64,000 nucleotides of DNA from Mesodorylaimus sp. YZB2_4 (lineage: Eukaryota > Nematoda > Enoplea > Dorylaimida > Dorylaimidae). The stretch covers positions 248,001 through 312,000 of the forward strand of contig JASANH010000072.1 of the NCBI GenBank assembly GCA_030248295.1, written 5' to 3'. Under the pieces are notes generated by a model. The model made no database searches and had not been told where the DNA came from. It was given only the letters and a program-made list of their open reading frames with translations. Within the stretch, counting starts at the first letter, position 1, and each line of letters opens with the position of its first letter. Made by a program: the position numbers and the translations under genes. This document shows positions 10,341 to 22,049 of this stretch, in pieces.

Positions 10341-13300
10341 GTTGTCAAGTTGTCTGTGAATGTCGTTCCTCGGATTACTGGTAGCTTGCAGCGGTCGGCG
10401 GTCGGGCTTCAGCAGCTGGCTAGTCCGTTATACAAGTCTGTGCCTTTGGCTGACTCATTGCCTAATGGCACTGAGAATATGCAGTTGGACTTGCTCGTTG
10501 GGGGGCGATTATTATTGGGATTTCATTTCTCCTCAAAAGATTGAGGTCTCGCCCGGTCTGTATCTGGTCGCGTCTACTTTGGGCTGGATTTTGACAGGCA
10601 GGCAGGCGGGAGGTGATCGGACGTCTCCGTCGATCACTACACTGTTGGCTTCGCAGCTGGTGCTTAGCACAGAGTCTTCTTCATCGTTGTTGCTTGAAGA
10701 TCCTACACTAGCGGATAATATGGCAGTTTCCAAACTCTGGGATTTGGAGACTTTGGGCATTAAAGACCGTGTGGAGGATGTTGGAGATGAGGAGGCTCTA
10801 GAACAGTTCAATAAGACGATCGAATTTCGTGATGGTCGATATTTCGATACTTGGCCTCGGAAGGACAAGGCAGTTGATCTTCCGACGAATTTTCAACTTT
10901 CACTGGGAAGGTTGAATAGTCTTCTTCGTCGTCATAGGGAAGATTCTTGGTTTTTTGAGCGTTATCAAGCCGTTCTTGATACGCAGTTGGCGAGTGGCAT
11001 GATCGAGAAAGTCGATGACTCCAGTGTGACTGGGGACATCGTGCATTATTTGCCACATCATGCAGTCATCACGCCGCATAAGGCAACTACGAAGCTGCGC
11101 GTGGTGTATGATGGTTCCGCGAAGTCCCGAAAGGGCAGTCAGAGTCTGAATGACTGCTTGTTGCGTGGCCCCGTGTTTTTAGAAGATGTTTGTAATTTAC
11201 TTATTCGATTCCAATTGAGTCCTGTGGATTGGTGGCCGATATTGAGAAGGCCTTCCTGCAGGTGGGTCTGCAGTCGCCTGATCGGGATGTGACGCGGTTT
11301 TTGTGGTTGGATAATCCGCAGATTCTATCCACCGAGAATAATCTGGCGCTTTATCGGTTCACGCGCGTACCTTTTGGTATTATTTCTAGCCCGTTCTTGT
11401 TGGATGCTATCATCAAGTATCATCTAGCCAGGGATGGTAGTGGGGTAGCTGACACGATTTCGAAGAATATTTATGTCGACAACATTGTTGTGGGTTTCGA
11501 TTCGGACGGAGCCGCGTCTGCGTTCTATTCGGAGGCGAAGCGCATCTTTGAAGGTGCGTCAATGAATGTGCGCGAATGGGGTTCGAACTCGGCAAAATTT
11601 CTGGCTCAGGTGCCGGAAGTTGATCGGGTCTCTATTTCTGTTGTATCTGTGCTCGGATACCTGTGGGATATGGCTACTGATAATTTATCTATTGCCGCTC
11701 TTTCGAATTCGTCAGGTATTGACAATGAATCGCTTACGAAACGTATGGTGTTGCAATACATCGCTTCATTTTTTGACCCGCTGGGGTTCTTTTGTCCAGT
11801 CTTCGTTCCCGCGAAGGTGTTCTTGCAACAGTTGTGGGTCTTGAAAGTAGATTGGGACACTGCTTTGTCTCCGGAGATGGTCTCCACATGGAAAGGCATT
11901 GTGTCTGAAATGCGATCCTCTTCGCCGTTGAGCTTTCCTCGGTTTTGGGGTTTTCGACAAGGTTCGCAGGTTACGTTGCATTGTTTTTGCGATGCATCTC
12001 AGTCGGCTTACGGTACGTGCGTGTACATGTGCTTTAAGACTGACGGTGTCTTGGGCATCCGTCTCGTATTTTCTAAGGCCCGTTTGGCGCCTTTGCGTAG
12101 TCTTACGTTGCCGCGATTGGAGCTTATGGCTGTCAATATTGGGAGCAAAGCTTTATTGTCTGTTGAATCGAGCTTACCATTTCCTGTGCGTGAACGGTTT
12201 ATTTGGACTGACTCGCAGTGTGTGTTACACTGGTTATGTTCTAACAAGCCGCTTACCGTGTTTGTTCGAAATCGGATCGCTCAAATTAGGTCTGTGGCTG
12301 GGGTTCACTATCGATATGTTCCGACCAGAGAGAACCCAGCCGACTGCGCCTCTCGTGGGTGTTCAGCGTCTGGTTTGGTGGAGTCTCAGCTGTGGTGGCA
12401 TTGCCCGGTTTGGTTGACTGATAAGTCGTCATGGCCACCCACTGATTTTCTCCGTGCTCCCAGTGACTCAACTTGTGCTCAGGTTGCTCTTGAAGAGCAG
12501 GCCGTATTGGTTTCGGCCGTGGTAGACGTTGAGCCCCTTGTGGCATTGAGTGCAGTTGTTTCTCTTCTCTAACTAAGCTTCTTCGCGTAACCGCATATGT
12601 AATGCGATTCATCCAACGGATTCAACGGCGGTCCAGTGGACTCGATTGCGTTAATGGCGTCGGATATCGAGGGCGCAAGGACTCTCTGGATTCGGTTTGT
12701 GCAGCGGAAGCGCTTTGCAGATGTTTTCTCTGCCTTTGAGAATAAAAGGTTTCATCCATTGATCTCTGAGTTTGGTCTTTGGGTTGATGAGAAAGGTATT
12801 TTACGATGTGGAGGTCGTCTATCCAATTTTGGCCTTTCTGACGTCACTATTTTTCCGACTCTTCTCCCAAAGAGCGACCCTTTGACGACATTGGTTATTC
12901 GGCATTTCCACGAAACATTGTTTCATGTGGGTGTAGCGCACACCTTAGCTGCGATTAGGAAGGTATTCTGGATACCGTCTGGGAAATCGCAGGTCTTCAA
13001 GCTTATTCGGTCATGTTTGCGTTGTCGTCGGTTTGATGGAGGACCGTATAAGGTGCCTCATATGCCTGCCTATCCACAGTGCCGCATTGTTGCCTCACCA
13101 GCATTTACCTACACGGGTCTCGATTATTTCGGTCCGCTGATGGTAAGGGATGTGGGGAAGGTATGGATTTGTCTGTTCACGTGCTTATCGACGCGGGCAG
13201 TGCACTTGGAAGTCGTGGTGGACATGACCGCTGAGGAATTTCTCCTCGCGTTTCAGCGTTTTGTTGCCCGCAGGGGTAAGCCTTCTGCGATTTGGTCTGA

Positions 13301-14199
13301 TAGTGCCGCTAAGTTTAAGTTGGCGCAGTCGGCTCTCGACCTCGTGTGGAGACGCATTATCCGCGATGAGACGGTTCTAACTTACATCAGTGACCAGTCG
13401 ATCAAGTGGAACTTCATCGTCGAGAGGGCCCCCTGGCGCGGGGGATTCTATGAGCGTTTGGTGCGGATCGTCAAGCAGTGTATGCGAAAGAGCTTTGGTC
13501 GACTATGCTTTAGTCGCACTCAGCTTTAGACTCTGGTTTCGCAAATCGAGGCTGTAGTGAATTCGCGTCCGCTAACGTATGTCGGCTCTGACTTCGCTTC
13601 TGGTCAGGCTCTGACTCCTGCTCATTTCTTGTCGCTAAATGTGGGTACTGGAATGCCTGTAGTTGATCTGGCGGAGGCGCAGGACCCAAATTATGTGCAA
13701 GGGTTGTCTTCTTCTGATACGTAAGTTGCTTGACTCATGGAAGAAGGGTCAGAGGCATTGGGAACGTTTCTGGGAGCAGTGGGGCGATCAGTATTTGTTG
13801 AGCTTGGGAGAACGACCGCAACGTTATTTAAAGCAAGCTCGTGCGCGGTCTCCATTTGTTCCCGCGATTGGAGATGTTGTTTTTGTTGAAAATGAAGGCC
13901 CAAGTGGGTCCTGGAAACTAGCTCGTGTTCTGTCCTTGCAGAAGGATTCCGATGGGGAAATCCAGTCCGCGAAAATTGTATTGCCCACAGGGCATTCTGT
14001 CTTGCGCTCGTTAGCTCATTTGTACCCGTTGGAAGGTAGTAGCATCACTGACTCGGAGCAAGAGGCTCCTTCAGCGGAGGTGCCAGCTGCAGTCAGAGCC
14101 TCATCCACGACTAGTCGGAATCGTCTGGTCAGAGCAGCTGCTGCACAGGCTTTGGAGCGAGTCAGGGGTAGCCTTGAGGCGGAGGGCCTATCGGATTAA
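10341..14199 (+). pseudogene. BEL/Pao retrotransposon pol remnant, multiply frameshifted
   Basis: Begins in the C-terminal part of a Pao-type aspartic protease region (LDLLVG, then WDFISPQK and LGWILTG after a frameshift in the G-run near 10,500). RT follows: KLRVVYDGSAKS, a frameshift near 11,225, VADIEKAFLQVGL, and YVDN at the catalytic box. RNase H follows (CFCDAS, LPRLELMA, WTDSQCVLHWL, NPADCASRG). More frameshifts lie near 12,565 and 12,640. Integrase shows H...H and CLRC, LDYFGP, SDSAAKF and WRGGFYERLV; a TAG at 13527-13529 and a frameshift near 13,720 precede the C-terminal domain that ends at 14199. This domain order and the LPRLELMA box identify BEL/Pao. Gag is absent because the left end stops at the LINE. 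It is not functional. Confidence 0.92.
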
Positions 14200-15073
14200 G
14201 GATCGTAGTTTATCGTGGCAGGTATGCTGTAACAGGGCTCTTTTGGGCGTGAATCACCCAGTAGCGCCGTAAAGGGATCTGTTCAGTTGCACGATGCTCT
14301 CTGACATTTGGTTGTTCAGGGCAGTCCCCTGACTTTGGCTCAGCCGGTCTCAGACATTTTTCGTTTGTTTGGCCATTTTACAGGTGTGAGCTACACAAGG
14401 CTTCTCATAATCCGTTCTGAGTCGATTGTTGCTGCTGAGCAAAGTGTGTGTTTCGTCTGTGAGATAAGAGCGTTAGGATTTGGTGCCTTATTTCATGTTT
14501 AGGATGGGACAGGGGGGGTACGAAATTTGGGGATTAGTGTGGGGTTGTACAAGAGTGAATTTTTGGGTGGAAAGATATTTTGGGGTGTGATATGGAATGA
14601 TATCTCGGATGCAGGTATAAAAATATGTTCGTGGTATTTACGACGGTGTTCATGCTAATTAACACGTTTCTTTGTGTGCTGATTTGCCGTTATGTGGCTC
14701 ATTTTGGTGGATGTTAGATGATTGGGGTACTGCGTGGGAATGGTGTGAGGGTAGGTTTTTTGGGTTGAGTAAGGGATTTGTGTGCATCAACCTAGTAGCT
14801 TATGCTTTCTGCGTTTCCAACCACCTTTTTTGGCCTGGGGAGTGTCGCGAAGATACACTCGCGAGTTCTTGCGCACTTATTCCAGTTTCTTCTTTATTGA
14901 CATTGTTGGACTACCTGCCCTTTGCCCTTGTAATAAGACCACCTATCCACCTCACTCTTTAATAATAGGAAATATACCGGTTTTGTTTGTCATGTAATTG
15001 CAGTAGGCCCTTGTTTATGGTTTGCTGCTCACTTGTTACTTTGGGTTCAATAGCGAAAGGTTGTGCCTCTCTC
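14200..15073. other. BEL 3' flank, possible LTR remnant
   Basis: T/G-rich sequence after the BEL pol frame. A GGGACAGGGGGGG tract at about 14,507 could be a polypurine tract, and TATAAAAATATG at about 14,617 looks TATA-like. LTR ends could not be fixed because no second copy was found in the window. Confidence 0.3.
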
Positions 15074-16605
15074 AAGGCCGATTTATACTAACGACGGCGA
15101 CGGCGACGGCTACGGCGCACATGGGGTAAAAGTAAGTTTCAGGTAAACTGTAGCGGTTCTTGGGCCGTCGACGGTTTTTTTTGACGGCGGCGGCAGCGGC
15201 GAAGTGTAAATTGCCAAAAAAGAATTGGCGGCGAGCAACTTTTCGCCGTCGTTGGGCGAGTCGACGGCGCGCCGTCGCGGCGAAGTCGGAGAAAAAGCAA
15301 ACTTTTCTCCGGTTTCGCCGTCGATGTTTCAAGAATTCATTTCGAATCGATCTTGACATCAAAAATTCTTACTTGTTGGATATAAGGGCTTTGAATATCG
15401 GAGATTACGAATTTCGACATTAAAAAATTCTTCAGGTTACGTGAGTATAAAAATTTTCGTATTTTTGAAGTATTTTTCGCCGTCGCTTACGCGATGTTGG
15501 CTTAGAATAAAAGTTACTTTGCAAAGTTTAGACTCGAATTTTTAGATGAAGATTTGCTAGATTTAGAGTAGTAGGCTCAAAAATCTTTTGCCAGACCCGG
15601 GTTGTCATGGTTTTAACGATTTTTATGAATACCCAGTCATAGGCTGGAATTTTGGTAGAAGTCTTTTCCTCCTATTGGGCCCTTCGGCGCTTTTGCCGTT
15701 TGGTCCCCAGGCGAAGGCTGGTATAAGGCTGGCTGGAGGCTAATATCAGCCTAAGCTTAATTCTTATACCAAACTTAGGCCGAGTACCAAGCCTAAGCCG
15801 AGTATCAGTCTAAGCAGAAGTCATACGTCAGCCTGAGCCTAAGCCTAATACCAGCCTAAGCTAAACCATGTTGGGGACCAAACAGCAAAAGTGCCGGCCC
15901 TTCCTTAGTGGCTTCCTAGCTAGTTACTGTACATACTTTAGGGTTGGTGGAGTTGGAAGATAAACGGTGTCTTCAGCCAATTACATTCCTACGGTACTCT
16001 AATGTCCACGCATAACTTTTTAGGCGTTTGGTCGTTCACGCGTTGGATCGTTTGAGAATACATCAGGCTCATTGATCAAATGAGTGACAAGGATATTGAC
16101 CAGGTCATGAAACGAGCAGGCATTCAGGGTATGTGACGATTTAAAAGGTATCTGGAATAAATTGTGATGGGATAATAATAAAGTTGCGATGATGTCTATC
16201 AGAAATGTCGATTAGTTAAAAAATCCATCATTTCTACGATCTAGCGAAGACTTTTTGACACGTCTGATTAAACATGTTCAGCGGAAAACTTCTTTCAACT
16301 CTTAAAGTTTTAAACAGCAATGTCAAAACCAAAGTATCAGTTTCTCCCTTCGTCTAATCTATGCATCTTGGCGGTTACATATTTCTCGAGTTTTAAGTTT
16401 GATATAGGTTTCTAGGTCTGATTTTGAAGTACATGGCGATGTCTGCTAAGCCCGCGTTGTCTAGTTACGCTCCGGCGCCGTTCGCCATTCCAGGTTCGCC
16501 GCTCGCCGTGCGCGGCGCCGGATCCGCGGCGCGAGTGTAGCGCAAGTCACTTATACTTTCAAGCGGCGCCGTCCGCCGTCGCCGTCGCGAGTATAAATCG
16601 GCCTT
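15074..16605. mobile_element. Non-autonomous DNA transposon with GC-rich terminal inverted repeats
   Basis: The left end reads AAGGCCGATTTATACT followed by repeats of CGACGG. The right end is the reverse complement (AGTATAAATCGGCCTT preceded by CGCCGTCG units). The flanks GCCTCTCT on the left and GCCTTTCT on the right may be an imperfect 8-bp target duplication. No transposase frame is visible inside. Internal CGCCGTCG-rich segments could form further stem-loops. Confidence 0.65.
15685..15896. mobile_element. 212-bp MITE nested in the larger TIR element
   Basis: Terminal inverted repeats run from CGGC(G/A)CTTTTGC to TTTGGTCCCCA, about 25 bp with three mismatches. A perfect 6-bp direct repeat GCCCTT flanks the element at 15,679-15,684 and 15,897-15,902. 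The inside is made of degenerate AGCCTAAGC units. It is too short to code for anything. Confidence 0.8.
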
Positions 16606-17611
16606 CAGCCTTTCTAATCCACACGACGCACGGCCTCCACGTCATTCTGCTCCATGTCGTGTTGTAGTGAGGTTGTGTTGTCCTTGTGATTTGAATGTGG
16701 CGCCATTATTGTCCTGCGTATCAATGTTGTATGCTAGTGAGCGGGTGTGCGTGAGGATGAGCGAGTGTGGATGGAGTTGAAGAGTGGAAGGCGGTCGCAT
16801 CGCTCTGGTTAGAGTGAATCGTACAGCCGACGTGAGCAGTCGGGTCATATCTTGAGACGAGCATTAAAAAGAGTCTGCACGATGTCGGCACCATTCTTTT
16901 TCGGTAAGTCTGATTAGGCCTCACCTAGGTCGAGTCCCCATACCCGGTATAGGACGTTCAAGAGCTGGGAGCCCATCCTTAGAGAAGGAACGTCGTTACA
17001 GTGTTAACAACATCTACTTCCACTGCGCCTACACGACACTCTGTGCACACTGGCGCCCTACTCGAATTTTTACTTCGCTTTTCAGCAAATTCAGACATTC
17101 AACGCTAATGTCCATTTTTTAAAAAATCTGTTATTAGACAACGAAAACGTTAGCCCATCCACCCTACTCTAACCAAATTAAAGGCAAACGAGGTTGGCTA
17201 GGCTCCCTTGGCGGCACATGCTTAAGTAGGTTATACTTATGCAGACGTGATATATCTACGTTTATGTTGCGCTCAGGGCGAGGCTCACAATCGTACTTCC
17301 ACACTCACCCAGAATGCACGCCTCTGTGATGTATTCGGTGCATCGTGGAGTCGTGGTGTCGACTCCCTGCGGGATTTTATTCTTTCTGCTTTTCACCAAA
17401 GGCTAGTACCCTTATCAATATACTTATCCGTATTCTGGAGTAAGCTCGGAAGTTGGTGGTTTTGGAACACGATTGCCATGTGTTACCTCAAACATACTTG
17501 GGAAAGTGAGGACTTGCTGCAGTAAGGTTGCATCTGTCTTGACAGGGCACGAGTACTGTATATCTAGCACACGCCCTGTTGCACTTTTTATTAGTGACAG
17601 TTAGACCCCGG
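16606..17611. other. Intergenic, no gene recognised
   Basis: No domain-bearing frame. A TGGCGCCC at about 17,050 resembles a primer-binding site, but no LTR could be matched to it. Confidence 0.35.
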
Positions 17612-17705
17612 ATCGGGTCAGGTACTTTCGGGTCGGGTCGGGTCGGGTCAGCTAAATTTCGGGTCGGGTCGGGTCACTTTTTTGAAAGATCGGGTCAAAC
17701 GGGTC
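17612..17705. repeat. (GGGTC)n pentanucleotide repeat
   Basis: At least ten units of CGGGT or GGGTC occur in about 95 bp, interrupted by short unique spacers. Confidence 0.85.
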
Positions 17706-17869
17706 AAAAATACAGAAATTTTGCAAGTTACTACTATAAGCAGCTACAGAGACCTTTTCGTAGTTGTTCGACTCCAGGATTTGCAGTATATGCTTCATGC
17801 ATGCATGCACAAAGTCTATTATTCCAGTTCTCATTCTGCGTAACTTCCGAGAATGTCACACAAGTTGTA

Positions 17870-18300
17870 AGCTGTGGAAATGACCAATTTTTCTGAGTAA
17901 TTTCTGGAAAGGGAGGTCCATATGTGAGAGTTTTCATAAACATTCTTTTCAACTCTGATGAATGGGTGGGACTAGCCATACTCTAACATAAGAAGGAATT
18001 GATAACTTTTAGCAGGTCGTAGGGGTATCTACAATCACATTTGATTCCTGAATATGACATAACTTCCTGGGTATACCAGGCTGGAAGAGCAGTATAGTCT
18101 GTACCCGAACACCAAATATGTACCAATAATAGCCCTCTTGACCACCATCCATGTTACCATTGCAGAACAGTTTGCTATGTTCAAAAGTGATAGGTACCCT
18201 TACAGTATATCCCTTCATCAGTACTGGAGGTTCTGACCGGAGCTAGTGTCCAGCACAATATGACTGTGTAAGCAGTATCTTTTGTGACGACTAAATGCAA
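17870..18300. repeat. Dispersed repeat, copy 2 (partner at 5.10-5.41 kb)
   Basis: Carries the same ordered short blocks as 5,100-5,410, in the same orientation, but about 100 bp longer. The extra length lies in the middle. Confidence 0.5.
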
Positions 18301-18716
18301 TTCTAGCCTGGGGTTCATATATATTTAGGTATTTCTTTGTTCAACCAAGGACGAGCTGTCTCTGACTCCAAAAGTCATGACAGAGTTGTCTCTATTTTTC
18401 TCGCCTATTATTCGGATTGGTTAAATCTTGTCTCCAGTGAACAGACCCTAGTCGCTTTTAGATCTGAGGTTTTAAAAAATTATTTGACCGCTATTGTGGG
18501 GAATATGAAGGAACGTTATTGCATTTACCCAGGATGACTAGGGAATAACAAAAGATGAAGATTCGCGTGCGTTAGATGTCTCTATCTCATATTTTCTCAC
18601 AGTCAGCTTTCCATTAACGCCACCACGTTCTGAGCATTCGTGAATGGTTTTTATGGCGAGGAACTTCAACTACTAATACCGAATTCGGGTCAACCCGACC
18701 AGTTTTTAATGGGCAG
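18301..18716. other. Intergenic, no gene recognised
   Basis: Short frames only. No repeat partner noticed. Confidence 0.35.
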
Positions 18717-19076
18717 CTGGAAGCCCACACTTCCAGTTGGTCCGCGTCCTACTTCCAGTGGGCAGTGGTCAACTGAAAGTAGGGCGCGTGGCGACTGGAT
18801 GTTCAATTTGGTTCACGTCCATCATTAGTGGACATAAGCTTTGGCACGAGCATGTGGTCGCTTCTGAAGAGCGAGCCAACTGGAAGTATGGCGCGTGGCG
18901 ATCGGAAGTGCGAACTTCTATTTGCCAAACGACCTACTTCCAGTGGGCAGTGGTCAACCGGAAGTAGGGCGCGCGGCGGTCGGAAGTGCGAGCTCCCATT
19001 TGCCACACGCCCTACTTCCAGTTGACCACTGCCACTGGAAGTAGGACGCGGACCAACTGGGAGTGTGGACTTCTAG
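18717..19076. repeat. Foldback repeat built on ACTTCCAGT / ACTGGAAGT
   Basis: The arm 18,717-18,798 is inverted-repeated at 18,996-19,076; the shared core runs from CAGTTGGTCCGCGTCCTACT through CAGTGGTCAACT, with few mismatches. The loop holds further direct and inverted copies of CGGAAGT/GTGCGA units. It would extrude as a long hairpin. No coding potential was seen. Confidence 0.75.
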
Positions 19077-19084
19077 TTGGACAT

Positions 19085-19765
19085 AAAAAAACTGCAACTG
19101 GGGGCCCTTTTGCTCCCAGCTGCTACTTCCAGTAGAACTCCAACTGGAAGCAAAAACGCTTCAAGTTGGAAGTCCGAATTTTGACGTGACCCCCCCTCCC
19201 CCCAAATATGCTGCCAAAAAGATTCGGACGTGGCTTATTGAAAAGAGCACTTTTTTCTCGGCAAACCCTTGATATCTTGAAGAAAACGGCCTTTTTCTGT
19301 AATTGACAAAATTCGATCAAACACAAAATGTTCATGCAAGAACTATCTACTTTATTTAAATCTGATGCAAAGTGTGCGAATAGAGCACACCACACTGAAG
19401 AATGAGGAGCCAAGGACGAGCGGATCAAGAACTTTTACTTTACTTACATTTAAAGTGAGCTAGGGCTCCTCAAAATTACCAGATGACCTAGATTTTTGAC
19501 CAAAAATGCCTTTTTTCCCTCAACCTCCAAAATTGTCAAATCAGATCCGTTTTTTTCTACTCTACTTCGGTGCAGAATTCAAAGACGAGTTGAACGAGCG
19601 TACGCAAAGCTTTGTTGCTTGCCGGGATCGTGTAATAATTAAGAAGACAGTACTTGGACACAAGGGCTTAGTACAAATCAGCTTTTTCTTATTTCCAGCA
19701 TACACATAGCAGCTTTGTGCAGCGTTCACTTCATAATTCTCATGTCAACACTCTCCTAATTACAG
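19085..19765. other. Intergenic, no gene recognised
   Basis: AT-rich sequence with short frames only. A C-rich run lies at about 19,191. Confidence 0.35.
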
Positions 19766-19769
19766 CCTA

Positions 19770-21325
19770 TATAGACTTATCGATGCGCCCTTCAAGTTTA
19801 GAGTAATCGACACATTGATTAAAAATATCTGCATGCAGCGATTCGACGATGTCCTGAACGTTTTGATCAAACATCCGCTTTAGAAATTTGTCATAACCAA
19901 TGTGATCGTCGTAACTTGGATCCGCCTCATCGTCATTGGCTGCGGACTGCCCGTCAGATGCCATAGCCTTTTCACGGTTTAGTGCAAGCCTGGACTAACA
20001 ACCTTTGAATCTGTACTCCTTTAGCCAGTCCACTTCAGCTGGAAACAGTGGGCTTTTTCTCATGAGCTTGGCGATGTCTTTTGGATCATATTTCCTTGAG
20101 CCTGTAATGTCTTCGTTGAACTTCTCCTATAGAAACTGTTTCTGGGCTTCGATAAAGCGCTTCACTTGTTACCTATCTTTAAGCCCAACCTAACTCTAAT
20201 GAATAAATAGCGCCCACGGTTGAATAATCTGCTCGCTGGCTTTTTAGCGCTGTGAATACACTGGGTGCACTCGAAAATAGCTTAGCTCTATCAACATCGC
20301 GCACATAGTTTTCAACGATGTAGGCCTTCAAATACTGCCGCTCTTCTCGCTTTGTGTGTTTCCCAATGCTCACGTGCTTCCACCAATTTTTGTAGGGCTG
20401 TTATAGTTTGATACAGCCTACTTCATCGCATGGGAATAATCTTATCCGATTTGTACCTTCCAGCGCTCGTGGATCGTCATCTGCACATTCTGAGGAGGAT
20501 AGGCCTGATACATAGTCATCACCTTCCATTTGATCGTTGTCATCATCATAAGGAACAAGGCTATTTGCCCACTCTTGCACTCATGCATCTGGTCACAGCC
20601 TTTGCGTGTCGGGTATGCGGTCTGGTTTAAGTCCAATCCTTGGTGTTCCAGATGCAACTAATCAGTGATAAAGTTGTCCCTGAGTCCATCAAGAATGTAT
20701 GGGACTTCAAAAAGGCAGCTGTGCGAGGTGATTGTAACGAATAAACTAGCCATTTCCAACCTTGTAAGCACGCCTGGCTTTCATTTCAGCCCTATAAACT
20801 CGTACTCATTCAACTTGCTTATGCTTGGTACAGATGCTCTTCCTCGTCGTCCTGGAAAGTAGAGTAGACACTACATACATATCAGATCATTTGCAGCGTT
20901 CAGGTACCTTTGGCACCTCTAATGCTGCATGGATGAAAGCGGCCGATTTTACTCCTTCATGCGAACTGGCTACCACAACGAAGTCTGCTGCAGTTGTGGA
21001 TGCTTTGCCTGCAGCAACATGCATTTGTGGGAATATTGTTGGGAAGTGCATAGTGCTGGGAATGTTGCAGTTGGCTGGACGGAGGTGCGGAGGCACTGCG
21101 GGCTCGGCGCCAACTGTACATTGAAAGACCGATATTTTCGACTGATTGATTGATTTCGTTCCCCCTTTGTGCGCTCGTAGCTGGCACAGCTAGATTAGGA
21201 ACAGAGGACGATGCTACTTTCGCCACTTTACTTAGCACGGGAGCGATTGTAGCTTGCATACTTTTTCGATCATCGTCTGCAAATCGTAGGTGGATTGCCG
21301 TTGTGACTTTTTGGGTATCCGGCAT
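19770..21325 (-). pseudogene. Fossil protein-coding sequence with a C2H2-type zinc-finger motif
   Basis: A coherent but broken frame can be followed on the minus strand. From about 20,560 down it reads acidic sequence, then FPCDEVGCIKL, a stop, and WWKHVSIGKHTKREE, which together give C-X4-C...H-X4-H. YVRDVDRAKLFSS and an ALKSQ region follow. After a frameshift come NEDITGSRKYDPKDIAKLMR, FPAEVDWLKEY and an acidic tail ending near 19,770. At least four stops and one frameshift interrupt it. An upstream 122-codon frame (20,957-21,325) may belong to it. The family was not identified with certainty; the style recalls multicopy zinc-finger ORFs of aquatic invertebrates. It is not functional as it stands. 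Confidence 0.5.
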
Positions 21326-21336
21326 CCGGCCGTTGT

Positions 21337-22040
21337 GAATTTGTTCCAGAGGTGTCTTACCTGGGTGTTATCCTCAGCTCTGACTTAAAATTCTCAGAAC
21401 ATGTTTCTAGTATTGTAAAAAATTGTAATGTTATGATTGGGGCTCTCAGACGCAAACTTGGAAATCATTTATCTCCTAAAGTCTTTGGTGATGTCTATTC
21501 TGCTTGTATTCGGTCTATTCTTGAATATGGCTGCGTCGCATGGGCACCCACTCTGAAAGGGGATATGTCTAATCTTGAGCGTGCACATTTATATGCCTTG
21601 AGGCTGTACTTAAACGAGTTTACTGTGTCCTGTGCAGAGGGTCTGCGCAGGGCTGGTTGGTCCTCACTTCTGGATAGCCGTAACTGTTTGAAGCTGTGTC
21701 AGTTTTACAAATTCTATCATGGCTATCATGACTTTGGAAACGCACGTTTTTTTGCATCGATCTGAGTTGCGTTCGAGTGCTAGGACATGTGCAGGACATC
21801 ATTTGATTATCCCAAGGCACTTTTACGAGGGTTTTAAACAAAGTTTCATCTTTTCGACCAATTTCTTTACGGAATCAGTTGTCTGAGGTAGTGGCGCTAT
21901 CTGTCTGGCCCCTTTTTGGACAAGGTTTATCTGGGCTAGTTTTTAAGTAATCGTGTTCACCTTATTGTATTTCTGTGTTTTATACTCCCTGAGTGCGCCT
22001 GTGGTGCTTGAGTATAAATAAAGTATGATATATGATATAC
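21337..22040 (+). pseudogene. LINE 3' end (RT thumb/C-terminus, 3' UTR, short tail)
   Basis: Starts inside the C-terminal part of a CR1/jockey-like ORF2 (YLGVILSSDLKFSEHVSS, GALRRKLGNHL, ACIRSILEYGCVAW, LERAHLYALR). This matches the same region of the 7.85-10.34 kb LINE (YLGVLFTNDMKFSEHVSS, GALRRKLGRH). Two frameshifts (about 21,760 and 21,870) precede the C-terminal stop near 21,948. The 3' UTR ends in a short TATGATA-type repeat typical of CR1-like tails. It is a 5'-truncated dead copy. Confidence 0.85.
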
Positions 22041-22049
22041 GTTTGGTTT

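Noticed and set aside
17040-17065. Primer-binding-site-like TGGCGCCC after a possible LTR
   Set aside because: No gag frame follows and no matching LTR was found in the window.
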